DNA of 12,072 nt from Chromera velia. Its lineage: Eukaryota; Sar; Chromeraceae. The notes under the pieces are model-generated. The model searched no databases, was not told the DNA's origin, and saw only the letters and a list, made by a program, of their open reading frames with translations. The stretch covers positions 1 to 12,072 of the forward strand of contig JAHBMJ010003242.1 of assembly GCA_018398765.1 (NCBI GenBank), written 5' to 3'. The position numbers and the translations under genes are program-made. Positions 1 through 8,029 of this stretch are shown here, one piece after another (position 1 is the stretch's first letter; the number at the start of each line of letters is the position of its first letter).

Positions 1-1
1 C

Positions 2-882
2 GTTGAAGTGGAAGAGAGCAAACTGAAGGGGAGGAAGATCAGACCAGACCTTTTAGACCTTCCAAAAGAAGAAGAGATTAAAGAAGAATATGTGCCCCTC
101 ATGCAGAAGATCATGGAGGTGACTGGGTGGGCAGCAAGGACACAGCCAGCCATTTCTTTTCTTTTTGGTGAGTTGAGTCGTTGGTTGACTAAGCCGTCTG
201 CAGAGAAGGTAGAAGGTGGTTTACGTTTGTTGAATCATGCGAAGCAAAGGAAGACCTCTCTTATTTTTACCGCAGTCAAGGACCCCAAGATGGTTGTTTT
301 TCATGATAGGTTTTATTCTCTCCAGAAGTGTAAAGCTTAGGACGATGGGAAAACGAAGCTTACCTTGTAGATCAGACAGAACAGGTAGACAGAAAAAGGA
401 TTCATGCTTTAAGAAAGAGCAACCTTTTTGCATGAAAGAGTGCGAGAGTGAAGCGAAAACTGATTTCGAGCACTTTGTCAGAGACAGTTGCATCTGCAGA
501 GAGCGTGAAGAAAGCTTTTACTTGGAAGGATCAGATTTTGGCAGAGGCGCTTTGGGGTAAGAAAGTGCCGATTGAATTCGTGATGGATTCCGGGCTGTTG
601 ATGGATCAGCTAGAGTCTGGACAGGCAAAGGCAGAGCCCACTATGAATGTTCTTTTTGCTTATGTCAGGCAGGAATTGCGTCGTCTGCGTTTCCATGTGT
701 ACTGGTGCAGGACTAGTGACATGAGGGCAGATAGACAGACCAAGCTCATGTTAGAGCGCTGCAATGGTGGTGTTCCTTCCACTGCGAGAGTTGAGAAGAA
801 AGAGAAAGCAGGTTCTGGAGCAGTGACAGTGCCGCACGTGTTAAGAAAATTGACTTTGCGAAGCGATCGAGCATGTGCATGA
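2..882 (+). pseudogene. Decayed Ty1/copia-like polyprotein, RT C-terminus plus RNase H
   Basis: The 3' part of a copia-type pol gene; its 5' part lies outside the window. Frame 2 (bases 2-340) reads as the post-catalytic part of reverse transcriptase. It has a 'GWAARTQPAISFLFGELSRWL' segment matching the family pattern 'G.L.WLA..TRPDI.F.V..LSRF', then a helix resembling 'AAKRVLRYLK'. The frame closes at TAG 338-340. The match resumes in frame 1 from about 343, through 'EAYLVDQ' and 'RKLISSTLSETVASAES', to 'FVMDS' and 'DMRADRQTK'. These correspond to the RNase H blocks S-T-x-x-E, the second Asp and the final ADxxTK of copia elements. A TGA at 433-435 sits where copia RNase H normally has Trp just before the 'S.K' stretch. 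One frameshift and one nonsense codon make this a dead copy. No LTR pair can be shown because only one side is present. The family call is from motif recognition. Confidence 0.72.
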
Positions 883-1228
883 GAGTCAGTCGGCGTTGTG
901 GGTAGATAGACGGCTCTGTATTTGTTCCTTCGTCTGTGCCTCAGTCAGGAGGTGATTGTTGAGCCGCCATGCCTGAAGTGCCCGCCGCCATGCACACCGC
1001 CTCATAGATTGATGAGCCATGCTGAACTGCATGTATGCATGTGCATGCTTCTTCATACAAGTTGAATTAATTGCAATCAATAGTAGCATGCCCATAAAAT
1101 GCGATGAGATAAAACGGCTGAACAATGAAAGGAACGGGAATATGTAATGCATCCCATCCTTGAGTCTTTCCCTGTAAGAAGATTTCAAGAGACTCTAATG
1201 ATAGGCTTCTAGTTGAGAAGATCTAGTG

Positions 1229-1340
1229 GCTTATAGGGTCTTTCAGGATAGACTTTAATTTTTTTTTTTTTGCTGTGATAGGCCTAGCCAAAGTTGGACT
1301 GTTGCATGCGCAAAGAACTTTCTGAAAGACCCAAAAGCAA
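1229..1340. repeat. Imperfect inverted repeat with T-rich loop
   Basis: The perfect 11 bp arms GGGTCTTTCAG (1236-1246) and CTGAAAGACCC (1322-1332) sit inside longer imperfect arms of about 25 bp. The intervening ~75 bp contains a long T run. It could be a small MITE remnant or a chance hairpin; no target duplication is evident. Confidence 0.4.
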
Positions 1341-1972
1341 CACAAAGTCTTTCAATCAACAAATCAAGATTAAGAAATCCAGGTAATACTTGCCGTGAGA
1401 TCAGATCGACAATTTTACATTTTTCGGGAAACAATTCCCTTTAAAAAAATCGACCTGCAAACAGTATTAGACCTAGTATTGGATACAACCTTCAGTGTTA
1501 GACTTTTACACTATATGGGGCTTATGTCTTACCTCTGCCTAGGACTAGGCCTCTTAGAGATTTTTATAGATTCTGGCTGCATTCTGACAAATAGGGTCGG
1601 AGCAATATAGAACAGCGGTTTAAAATCTAACTTTTTGAAGGAACCAAAGAACTTTTAAATTTGCGAATACTGCACGTACGGTCTAAAATTAAAATCGAAG
1701 AAAATAAAACTATGTACCTCCAGGTGTACCTGAAGGACCACTTCTTTCTATAACTTAGTCTGTAACTGTCAGAGACGGCTTTGTAAACTTCTGTTCCCCC
1801 TTTTTCTCAGACTTTATCATAGAATCAACTTTGCAGATAAGACCTTGGCTAGTTACAATTTCAAGTTAAGACCTAGTAATACTAAATTTAAGCGAAATAC
1901 AAAAATTGATACTAATATAAAAGTGCTACTAAATATAACTCTATAGCTAAAATTATTACTAGGGTTGGACAT

Positions 1973-2003
1973 TAAAGTTTTAAACTAGGTTTTAAAGTTT
2001 TTT
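1973..2003. repeat. TTTTAAAG-rich repeat, copy A
   Basis: This stretch reads as two TTTTAAA-type blocks around a CTAGG core. A very similar arrangement occurs at 5634-5664. AT-rich composition makes some chance similarity likely, so the repeat family is only suggested. Confidence 0.3.
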
Positions 2004-2473
2004 TTATTAAAGTTTTTTTTTTTGCCCTCCAGACTTTATTTTAAAAAAATATTTTTCGATCAGTTTTTGAATAAGTCCTTAATTAAGTCAGTCATAACCT
2101 AGGTCATAACTAAACTAATTAGGTAGCTTATATAGAAGGTAGCAAAATGAAGCAGTTGAATCAGCCTGAGGGTAAAGATGACAGGATTGCATTGCTACTA
2201 CACGGCCATTGCAAGCCACAGACAGGCGTGCCACCATACACCTTGAGCCATCGCCATGCACGCACGCAGAGCACAGATCATGCGGCAGATGCATAGCAGG
2301 TAGACGGAGCACGGGCCATATAATGTGCATCGACGAGCATGCATGCATTCAATCTCAATGTCCTGAGGCGAGCTGGAAAGAAAGAGAAAGACTTTGATTG
2401 TTCAAAAACATCCAATTTGGAACTCTCAGTCCTCCTGTACACCAATTTATCTCATGATGTAGAAGCCACAACG

Positions 2474-2510
2474 GCTTAAGAAAGTCGCTCCCCGCGACCT
2501 TTTCTACTTA
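2474..2510. repeat. Small GC-loop hairpin just outside the left transposon end
   Basis: Arms GTCGC and GCGAC flank a TCCCC loop and are themselves bracketed by CTTAAG on both sides. The hairpin ends a few bases before the TA and left terminus of the 2517-4560 transposon. It is not repeated at the right flank, so it belongs to the insertion locus and not to the element. Confidence 0.4.
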
Positions 2511-2516
2511 AGCTTA

Positions 2517-2794
2517 CCCTAAAGAATGTCTGGTGGAATAGCTAGTAAAAAAGTCCGGTTACCGGACATTTTGACTTGCCTTTTTGAAAAGTCAACTTGC
2601 TATTTTCAAAAAGTCCGGTTGGTGGATCTCGAGAAGTATATGGACTATAAAGCTGAAAATTGGTGTACAAAGCGGGCTTAAAACGTCTAGAAGCAAATAC
2701 TAACTTTTAAAAGCTTTGGACAATTATTTTTCTCAAATAGAAAAAAAGTCCGGTTGCCTAAAATAGCAAGTCAAAAAGTCAACTTCCCAAAATT
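2517..2794. repeat. Left terminal inverted repeat
   Basis: This pairs with 4285-4560 in reverse complement. It includes the palindrome GTCCGGTTACCGGAC (2553-2567) and AAGTCCGGTT motifs at 2551, 2611 and 2746. A fourth motif at 2851-2860 lies just inside the clearly alignable part. Between 2790 and 2860 the two ends diverge into A-rich sequence. Confidence 0.88.
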
Positions 2795-2993
2795 ACTTAA
2801 TAAAATTTCCGCCACTTACAAAAAAAAAAGGCAAATTGCCAAAAAAAAAAAAGTCCGGTTAACATTTTAATCATATTTTTTCCCTTAAAATCAATGATAT
2901 TTTTTAATGAAAATGCATGCCTCTGATACAGCAGTGAAAGGTTAGTATGTGCATCAAGCAACAGGGAACCAAATTCGAGCTAGTTGACGGGAT

Positions 2994-3740
2994 TCACCAA
3001 AATTCGTAGTCTCTCCACATTCCAGAGAGGGGCTGCTGATCTGTATTTAAGGCATGCCCTTCTCGGGCAAACATTTCCCATTTTGTGGTTCCCGAATCCC
3101 GCAGAAATTGAGTGTATTTCTTCTTCTTCTCCTCTGGGAGATCGGTGGGGGGGATCACTTTGAGGTAGCGAAAGACAACCATGCGGTCATCTTCGAATTC
3201 CTCCACCTCCCTGTCCTCTCGTTCTTTTTCACTCAGTTCCCGCAACTCTGTTACCTGAATGGTGAATTTCACGTCGGAAAGCATGCAATGCATGACAAAT
3301 CTGCAATTGCGCCCCGACCATAAACTTCTCCCGAAAATCAGAAGGGATGCAAAACCCCTCCTTTTCCATCTTCTCACGTCGTTCCTTCTGTCTGCTCTCT
3401 GCCTGCATAGTGTCAGAGCATAGAGGGGGTGAGGGACGTGGTCCTTTCTTTTTCGATTTACTTTCTCCTCCAGCGATCGCTCCCCTTTCTTTCCTTTTCG
3501 GTTTGTTTTCTTCTGCAGCCGCCCCCCCTTCTTCTTTGCAGGAACGGTATCCTCATGTTTTTTTGCGTGAAAATATGCCGGGATATTCATTTCACCTCCA
3601 TTCACACATTTTTTCGGCCTTGACTGGTCGTTTGGATCTAGCGTTTGGATGAAACAAAAGTCAAAGAGCTCGAAGTCATCATCCCCACATGGCAAAAACT
3701 CTTCACAAAAGCATATAGCTGGGTGGTACCGAAAACACAC
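2994..3740 (-). pseudogene. Lys/Glu-rich open frame inside the transposon, function unknown
   Basis: The frame is open for 248 codons on the minus strand. I do not recognise a family. The middle is strongly basic, with a run of Lys/Arg-rich words such as 'KKGGRLQKKTNRKGKKGE'. The C-terminal ~100 residues look like ordinary soluble protein, with 'ELRELSEKEREDREVEEF' followed by 'RYLKVIPPTDLPEE'. Between about 3408 and 3313 a neighbouring minus frame looks more protein-like ('RQKERREKMEKEGFCIPSDF') than the open one, which suggests a frameshift and a decayed gene. The first ~30 residues overlap antisense the plus-strand transposase remnant and are probably not coding. It could be a second element-encoded protein or a captured host fragment. 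Confidence 0.4.
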
Positions 3741-3962
3741 TACAGAATCTACTCACATTTTCCACTTTGGATTCGGTGATTTGGATCGCTCAACACTGCA
3801 AGGTGTTATGGCTACGAGAGCTTTCATAAAAAAATATGCAAGAGATTTGCTCTGCAGGGTGGCAGATACACATATGATCGATTCATTATGGAAGATCTGG
3901 TTTTTAATTGGCTTTTGAAGCGTGAAAAGGCTAACGAAAGCTATTTTGCAGCAGAGCATTAA
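3642..3962 (+). pseudogene. Transposase-like C-terminal remnant with internal TGA
   Basis: Frame 3 reads as protein from about 3642 to TAA 3960-3962 (~106 codons), interrupted by TGA at 3777-3779. It starts 'RLDETKVKELEVIIPTWQKL', then 'VPKTHYRIYSHFPLWIR', the stop, 'FGSLNTARCYGYESFHKKIC', and ends with 'EDLVFNWLLKREKANESYF'. The order P-K-x-H, H-F/Y-x-x-x-I-R-x-F-G, then E-x-x-H-K resembles the C-terminal region of Plavaka/CACTA-like transposases of the KDZ clan, where 'PK.H...H....I...G.....T...E.LH' is typical. The TGA stands where Arg (CGA) would be natural. An upstream AG at 3640-3641 could be a splice acceptor; no catalytic DDE residues are visible. The family call is from memory of consensus patterns and is moderate. 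Confidence 0.5.
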
Positions 3963-4284
3963 ACGAGCTTACTGTTTACATCTGTTTATATGTAACATTG
4001 TCTGCATGTTTTCAATTTCTATGTGTTAGCTTCATCATCGTATGTAAGTACATTTTCATGTAAGTTTTTGTACGTTTTTTATAGTATATGATAGTAGTTC
4101 CTAGAGTTATAAACAAGTTTTTTCATCTTTTATTCTATAGTTGCTTCTTTATTGGCTTAACCCTGTTATTTTTGTAAGAAATAGATGATTAAAAAAAAGG
4201 CAAGTTGATATTTTAAAAAGTTTAGTTGCCATTTCAAAAAGTCCACTGAACTTTTTTGAAAAAAGTCTGGTTGACCGGACTTTT

Positions 4285-4560
4285 TTTTGGTAAGTTGACT
4301 TTTTAACTTATTATTTTAGGCAACCGGACTTTTTTTCTACCTGAGGAAAATAATTGTCCAAAGCCTTTAAAAGTTAGTGTTTGCTTTTAGACGCTTTAAG
4401 CCCGCTTTGTACACCAATTTTCAGCTTTATAGTCCATATACTTCTCGAGATCCACCAACTGGACTTTTTGAAAATAGTAAGTTGACTTTTCAAAAAGGCA
4501 AGTCAAAATGTTCGGTAACCGGACTTTTTCACTAGCTATTCCACCGGATATTCTTTCGGG
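4285..4560. repeat. Right terminal inverted repeat
   Basis: Reverse complement of 2517-2794. It carries AACCGGACTT-type motifs at 4322, 4457 (one mismatch) and 4517. A further copy at 4273 lies next to a mirrored AAGTCTGGTT at 4263, just inside the aligned part. The outer end is TTCTTTCGGG, followed by TA. Confidence 0.88.
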
Positions 4561-4639
4561 TATACTAGTAGTCTATTTGGGTTTAAATTTATATTCACAT
4601 TCCTAGTCACATTCAAAATAATTAATAATTGGGGACATC

Positions 4640-4905
4640 CTAGACAACATCGATCGGATCTATAGCATTGGATGAAAAGTGATTGGATGACATCACGGAT
4701 GAAAAGTTTAGATGTACTTGCACCGGGGAATCACCAGGGAGTGGACAGTTACTTGTACAGTTACAATTATTAGAATCAATGGATTTTAGTTCAGCCAGGC
4801 AATGCAGGAATTCCTTTTCATCCAGCCACTTGGTACATATATAAAGAAAGTCTATGCATGAAGTCATCAACATATCGAATAGCTAGTTGAATACAGGAAT
4901 CATAT
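4640..4905 (-). pseudogene. Reverse transcriptase fossil with YVDD motif
   Basis: On the minus strand one frame gives 'QLAIRYVDDF', with YVDD encoded at 4874-4863, then stops after about a dozen further codons. The adjacent frame picks up at once with 'DFLYICTKWLDEKEFLHCL', runs through 'NCPLPGDSPVQVHLNFSS' and ends at about 4640. The two frames are separated by a 13 bp near-repeat (GACTTCATGCATA before GACTTT), so a small duplication explains the shift. R-Y-V-D-D followed by hydrophobics, then a Glu/Leu helix, fits the palm motif C region of LINE- or Penelope-like RTs better than copia, which usually lacks the preceding Arg. Only about 85 codons survive and the upstream RT blocks are not readable. 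It lies ~80 bp outside the DNA transposon. Confidence 0.5.
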
Positions 4906-5175
4906 AGGAATCATATATACAGAGTTTGTGGTCGCTACATTCAACAAACAAATGGCATTGAAGGAGTCCAGGGATTGAGGAGTACTATATAGATTTAATT
5001 TCTGCATGCAAAATCGATGATTGGGGGTTTTGTTATACATACCGCGTCCCCATATATGAGGGGCGGATCTAACGGGATCTGGCCTAGTTTGTCAGAAGGT
5101 CTACGAACAAGTCTACTGATCAATTATTTTCTCACTCGCGCCTCCAACTGCAGGATAAGAGAGCCAAATGAAGAG
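4906..5175. other. Short intergenic stretch, no feature seen
   Basis: AT-rich with short duplications such as ATCATATAGGA/ATCATATATAC near 4900-4920. A plus-strand open frame starting at 5017 has no recognisable motif and runs into the MITE-like element, so I do not call it a gene. Confidence 0.4.
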
Positions 5176-5404
5176 CGCGTGGACTCAGAACCTAGCCGGT
5201 TTGTCTGGACTAACTTCGGGATCAATGCAAATGGTACATTGGAGGCTTGTTGAAGTGTTTTTAAGGGTTGATATATAGTTAGGAACTCATTAGAAACAAT
5301 TTTGAAAGTGGCTGTTTAAGGTTATTTTGGGGTCCCAGACCCCCCTAACTTCGGGATCAGTACAAAAAATTCTAGATAAATCGGCTAAGGTCTGAGTCCA
5401 CGCG
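5176..5404. mobile_element. Probable MITE-like element with 31 bp inverted arms
   Basis: Arms 5176-5206 and 5374-5404 are reverse complements at 27 of 31 positions, with a perfect outer 14 bp (CGCGTGGACTCAGA / TCTGAGTCCACGCG). The flanking four bases are AGAG on both sides (5172-5175 and 5405-5408), which could be a target-site duplication, although the DNA there is purine-rich. Inside, TAACTTCGGGATCA occurs twice in direct orientation (5211-5224 and 5346-5359). There is no coding capacity. Size and structure fit a non-autonomous DNA element; the superfamily is unknown. Confidence 0.5.
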
Positions 5405-5440
5405 AGAGGAGAGACAGGGTAAAACCTTCATAACCTTCTT

Positions 5441-5496
5441 TTCTCTTGACAAAAGCTACGCTTCGCTAAGAGAGAAAGACCTTATAATCAAGAGAA
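5441..5496. repeat. Hairpin-forming inverted repeat
   Basis: Perfect 9 bp arms TTCTCTTGA (5441-5449) and TCAAGAGAA (5488-5496) enclose a 38 bp loop. No gene ends here, so a terminator role is not supported. Confidence 0.35.
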
Positions 5497-5633
5497 GACC
5501 TAGGAGAAGACCCTACTCCTCTTCTCTCTTTTTGATCGACTTCCTTTTTCCGCTGCATGCAAAATCAACTTCCCTAACAACGTCTTCTAGACCAACTTTT
5601 GCGTGTCTAGTTGCATGTTTACTTTTAAAGTTT

Positions 5634-5664
5634 TAAAGCTAGTTTTAAAGCTAAAGTTTAAAGT
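5634..5664. repeat. TTTTAAAG-rich repeat, copy B
   Basis: Resembles 1973-2003: TTTTAAAG blocks around a GCTAG core. Low complexity limits confidence. Confidence 0.3.
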
Positions 5665-6585
5665 TTTTCAGGCAAACTATATTATAAAAAAAACTTTAGT
5701 GCCCACTGCGGCAACCCTCGAATTATTAAAGTTCTAATTTATAATAAAAAATCATTTAAAAAATTCACTTAATTGATTTTACCATATTAATTTTACTGGC
5801 ACCTAAAGTTTCATTGGCAACCAGTGGCAGCAAGATTTCTAGTAAGATTTGTCGGTCGCTTTATCGGATTGACTGCCAACCCGCAGTCGGCAGTGCAAAA
5901 TGTGGACACTGCCAATACTTCACTTCCGCGGCGATCTGATGTGTGTGACAACGCAGCGACAAGGTAACGCACGAATTCTTGACCGACAGTTTCAGATTGT
6001 CGATCGATGGCTTGATTCCTCCCAGCATGAGGACGTACGAGCGCGACACTTCGTTCTGTATTCTTCGCACCTAAACAAACAAGTGAGCATGCGCACACAT
6101 CTGAAGATCAGATTTGCGCTTGAACCAAATCAATACAAATGTGCACAAATTTAAAAAGTCTCACAGATGTTTCATGCACACATTTAGAGCAACGCAACTG
6201 ACTGTACCAAACAAACAGCATTACGCAGTCAGTGAATGAGTTAAGCGCCTGGTGTGATTGAATGGGACAGAGGCCCATGCAGTCAGAGGGTCCTCAACGA
6301 AGGCAGACAGATCGACAAAAAGACCGAGACAAAAGCGCTTCGAGGAACCTCCATGCAGATGCACGCAGGCGAGCGACTGTGTACCTTGGCAGTCTATACA
6401 GTCTATACAGACAGGAAGGAAGGAGCACAGGCAAGCTTGTCGAATCGGCCCGTTTGTTCCGACTTCTGTGCTGCATGTGCTTCGAGGCCCGAGGAACCGA
6501 GGAAGGAAAAAACGTGACAGTCGACGCATCGATCGGTCGTGCATCAGGCGCACGAGAGCAAAACCCCTTTCCCTGCCTGCACGCT

Positions 6586-6666
6586 TCCCCCCCCTCTCTC
6601 TCTCCCTCTCTCTCTATTGGTCCAGGGATAGAAGCGGATGCTGACAAACAGACAGAGAGAGAGAGA
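6586..6666. repeat. CT-rich and GA-rich simple repeats
   Basis: A C run followed by (CT)n spans about 6586-6616, and (GA)n follows at 6653-6666. Both generate spurious Ser/Leu- or Arg/Glu-rich open frames on the two strands. Confidence 0.8.
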
Positions 6667-6800
6667 GTCTGCATGCTTCTCGTGTCGTGTCCATCCGACC
6701 CCCCTACCTGACTTCCTTCTCTGCTTGCCGTTCATTGACGGGGAAAAGTGAAGCCTTGCGTGGCTTCGGTCCGTCCTCCGTTTTTTTGGTGGAAAGGAAG

Positions 6801-6902
6801 AAACAAACAAACAAACAAGCAAAGAAAGAAAGAAAGAAAGAAAGAAAGAAAAGAAAGAAAGAAAGAAAGAAAGAAAAGAAAGAAAGAAAGAAAGAAAGAA
6901 AA
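6801..6902. repeat. (AAAC)n then (GAAA)n microsatellite
   Basis: AAAC units (about 6801-6818) pass into a long imperfect GAAA array broken by AAAAG interruptions up to about 6902. The Lys/Arg/Glu frames read through it are artefacts. Confidence 0.9.
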
Positions 6903-7194
6903 GGAAGACAGAAAGAGAGGCAGACAGGCAGTCGCTGAAAAATCCCTCACCAAACCTTCAAACAAAGAAGGGTACAAACAAGTCTATAACAAGCAAATCT
7001 TCCCCGACCCATGCTGACGCATGGAGAGGCTTTCTTGAAAATGAGCAGACGGAACGAAGATAAAGTTCCCTGCATCCATCGCTTGGCTGCATCAAAGAGA
7101 CGAAGAGGAAGGACTAGGCGGCCAAACCCAGAAAGAAATAAAGAGCAAGAAGACTGAAGGGGCCCAGAAAGAACGGATGGAGGCAAGAAAAAAA

Positions 7195-7981
7195 TCAATT
7201 CTGTGATCGGATACTTTCCTCTTCTTTCTCTATCTCTGCTTCTCTCTGCTGAATTTGATGCTCCTCCTTTGCCTCTGTGTCTGACATCCCCTCACCGCTT
7301 GTTTCTATTCCTGGAATTTCATTATCTCCCTCTGTTGCCTTCTCTGTGTTCTCATCAACTCTCTGCTGCATCTCCTCAAGTCCCACCACAATTCTGTCCT
7401 CCAAACCTGGATCCATTTTCGTTGCTTTCTCACGGGGATTTTCCCTTCCCTCATAAAAACTACGCATCTCCTCAATCTCGGCCACAACATCGACATCAGA
7501 ACGGAGGGCCTTAATGGAATGAAAATCCCCCAGCATCCCCATCCCCTTCTCTGCCTCTTCCAGCTCTGCCTCCCAGTCCCCCCACTTCACGGTCCTTCCC
7601 CGAAGCTCCCAGAAAATGTTCTTCAGGTTACGGCTGTGCATTACACCAGGGTGCTTGCGGGCACGTGCCTCATCGAGGGTTGCCTCCAGAACATCAAATC
7701 TCGGCCCCCCCTTTGCATTGAAGCACGCTCGCATGACACCGCGGAACGCTCCCTTGGGGATGTTCTTCTTCCGATCTTCGCACATCCTGACGATGCTCTC
7801 AAACAAATCCAGCACCCTCCAGAGATCTGCCCCTCCAGCGGCGTCGGCGAAGACGTACAGGAGTGAGGTCAGCCTGCAACCACAAACAAACGAAGAAGAA
7901 GAAGAAGAAGAAGAAGAAGATGATGATGAAGATGAACGCCCAGACTTCTCCCTTCTTCACCCAGACAGACGAACACACACA

Positions 7982-8029
<48 letters not shown>

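Larger units (their letters stand above)
883..2516. other. Gene-poor, mostly AT-rich intergenic stretch
   Basis: I see no convincing gene. Open frames here are short, without recognisable motifs and with biased composition. From about 1400 to 2110 the DNA is very AT-rich, with T- and A-runs (for example near 1258-1272 and 2010-2022). An imperfect inverted repeat (1229-1253 with 1316-1340) has a perfect core, GGGTCTTTCAG at 1236-1246 and CTGAAAGACCC at 1322-1332, with a T-tract in the loop. A mixed-composition patch rich in GCATG words lies at about 2150-2350. Confidence 0.6.
2517..4560. mobile_element. DNA transposon with ~277 bp terminal inverted repeats
   Basis: The two ends are near-perfect inverted copies. 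The left end begins CCCTAAAGAATGTCTGG and the right end, read inward on the minus strand, begins CCCGAAAGAATATCCGG. Both continue through GTGGAATAGCTAGT and on for about 277 bp with few differences. Both outer borders abut TA (2515-2516 and 4561-4562), compatible with a TA target-site duplication. The ~1.5 kb interior holds a plus-strand transposase-like remnant and a minus-strand Lys/Glu-rich frame, both disrupted, so this copy is probably non-autonomous. The well-preserved TIRs suggest fairly recent activity of the family. The superfamily is unresolved: the internal remnant points towards the CACTA/Plavaka/KDZ group, while the CCC terminus and TA flank are not textbook CACTA. Confidence 0.88.
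5405..7194. other. Intergenic region with simple repeats, downstream of the PPR gene
   Basis: No gene could be supported. A hairpin (TTCTCTTGA 5441-5449 with TCAAGAGAA 5488-5496) sits in a purine/pyrimidine-rich patch. Bases 5620-5770 are AT-rich with TTTTAAAG words. Bases 5800-6560 are of mixed composition, with several overlapping short frames on both strands, none with recognisable motifs. From 6580 the DNA is CT-, GA- and GAAA-rich. The 3' untranslated part of the minus-strand PPR gene probably extends below 7195, but I found no clear minus-strand AATAAA close to the stop. Confidence 0.5.

Noticed and set aside
3054-3652. Plus-strand Phe/Ser/Pro-rich open frames in the transposon
   Set aside because: They are the complement of the Lys/Glu-rich minus frame and show no transposase motif. 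Only 3642-3962 reads convincingly on the plus strand.
5811-6154. Open frames on both strands around 5811-6154
   Set aside because: Each is short, with no domain and no consistent splice sites. The stretch is not AT-rich, which lengthens frames by chance.
6221-6822. Several overlapping open frames on both strands
   Set aside because: All are similar in length, rich in Arg/Ser/Leu or Glu, and driven by CT/GA repeats. None has a recognisable domain or a splice context.
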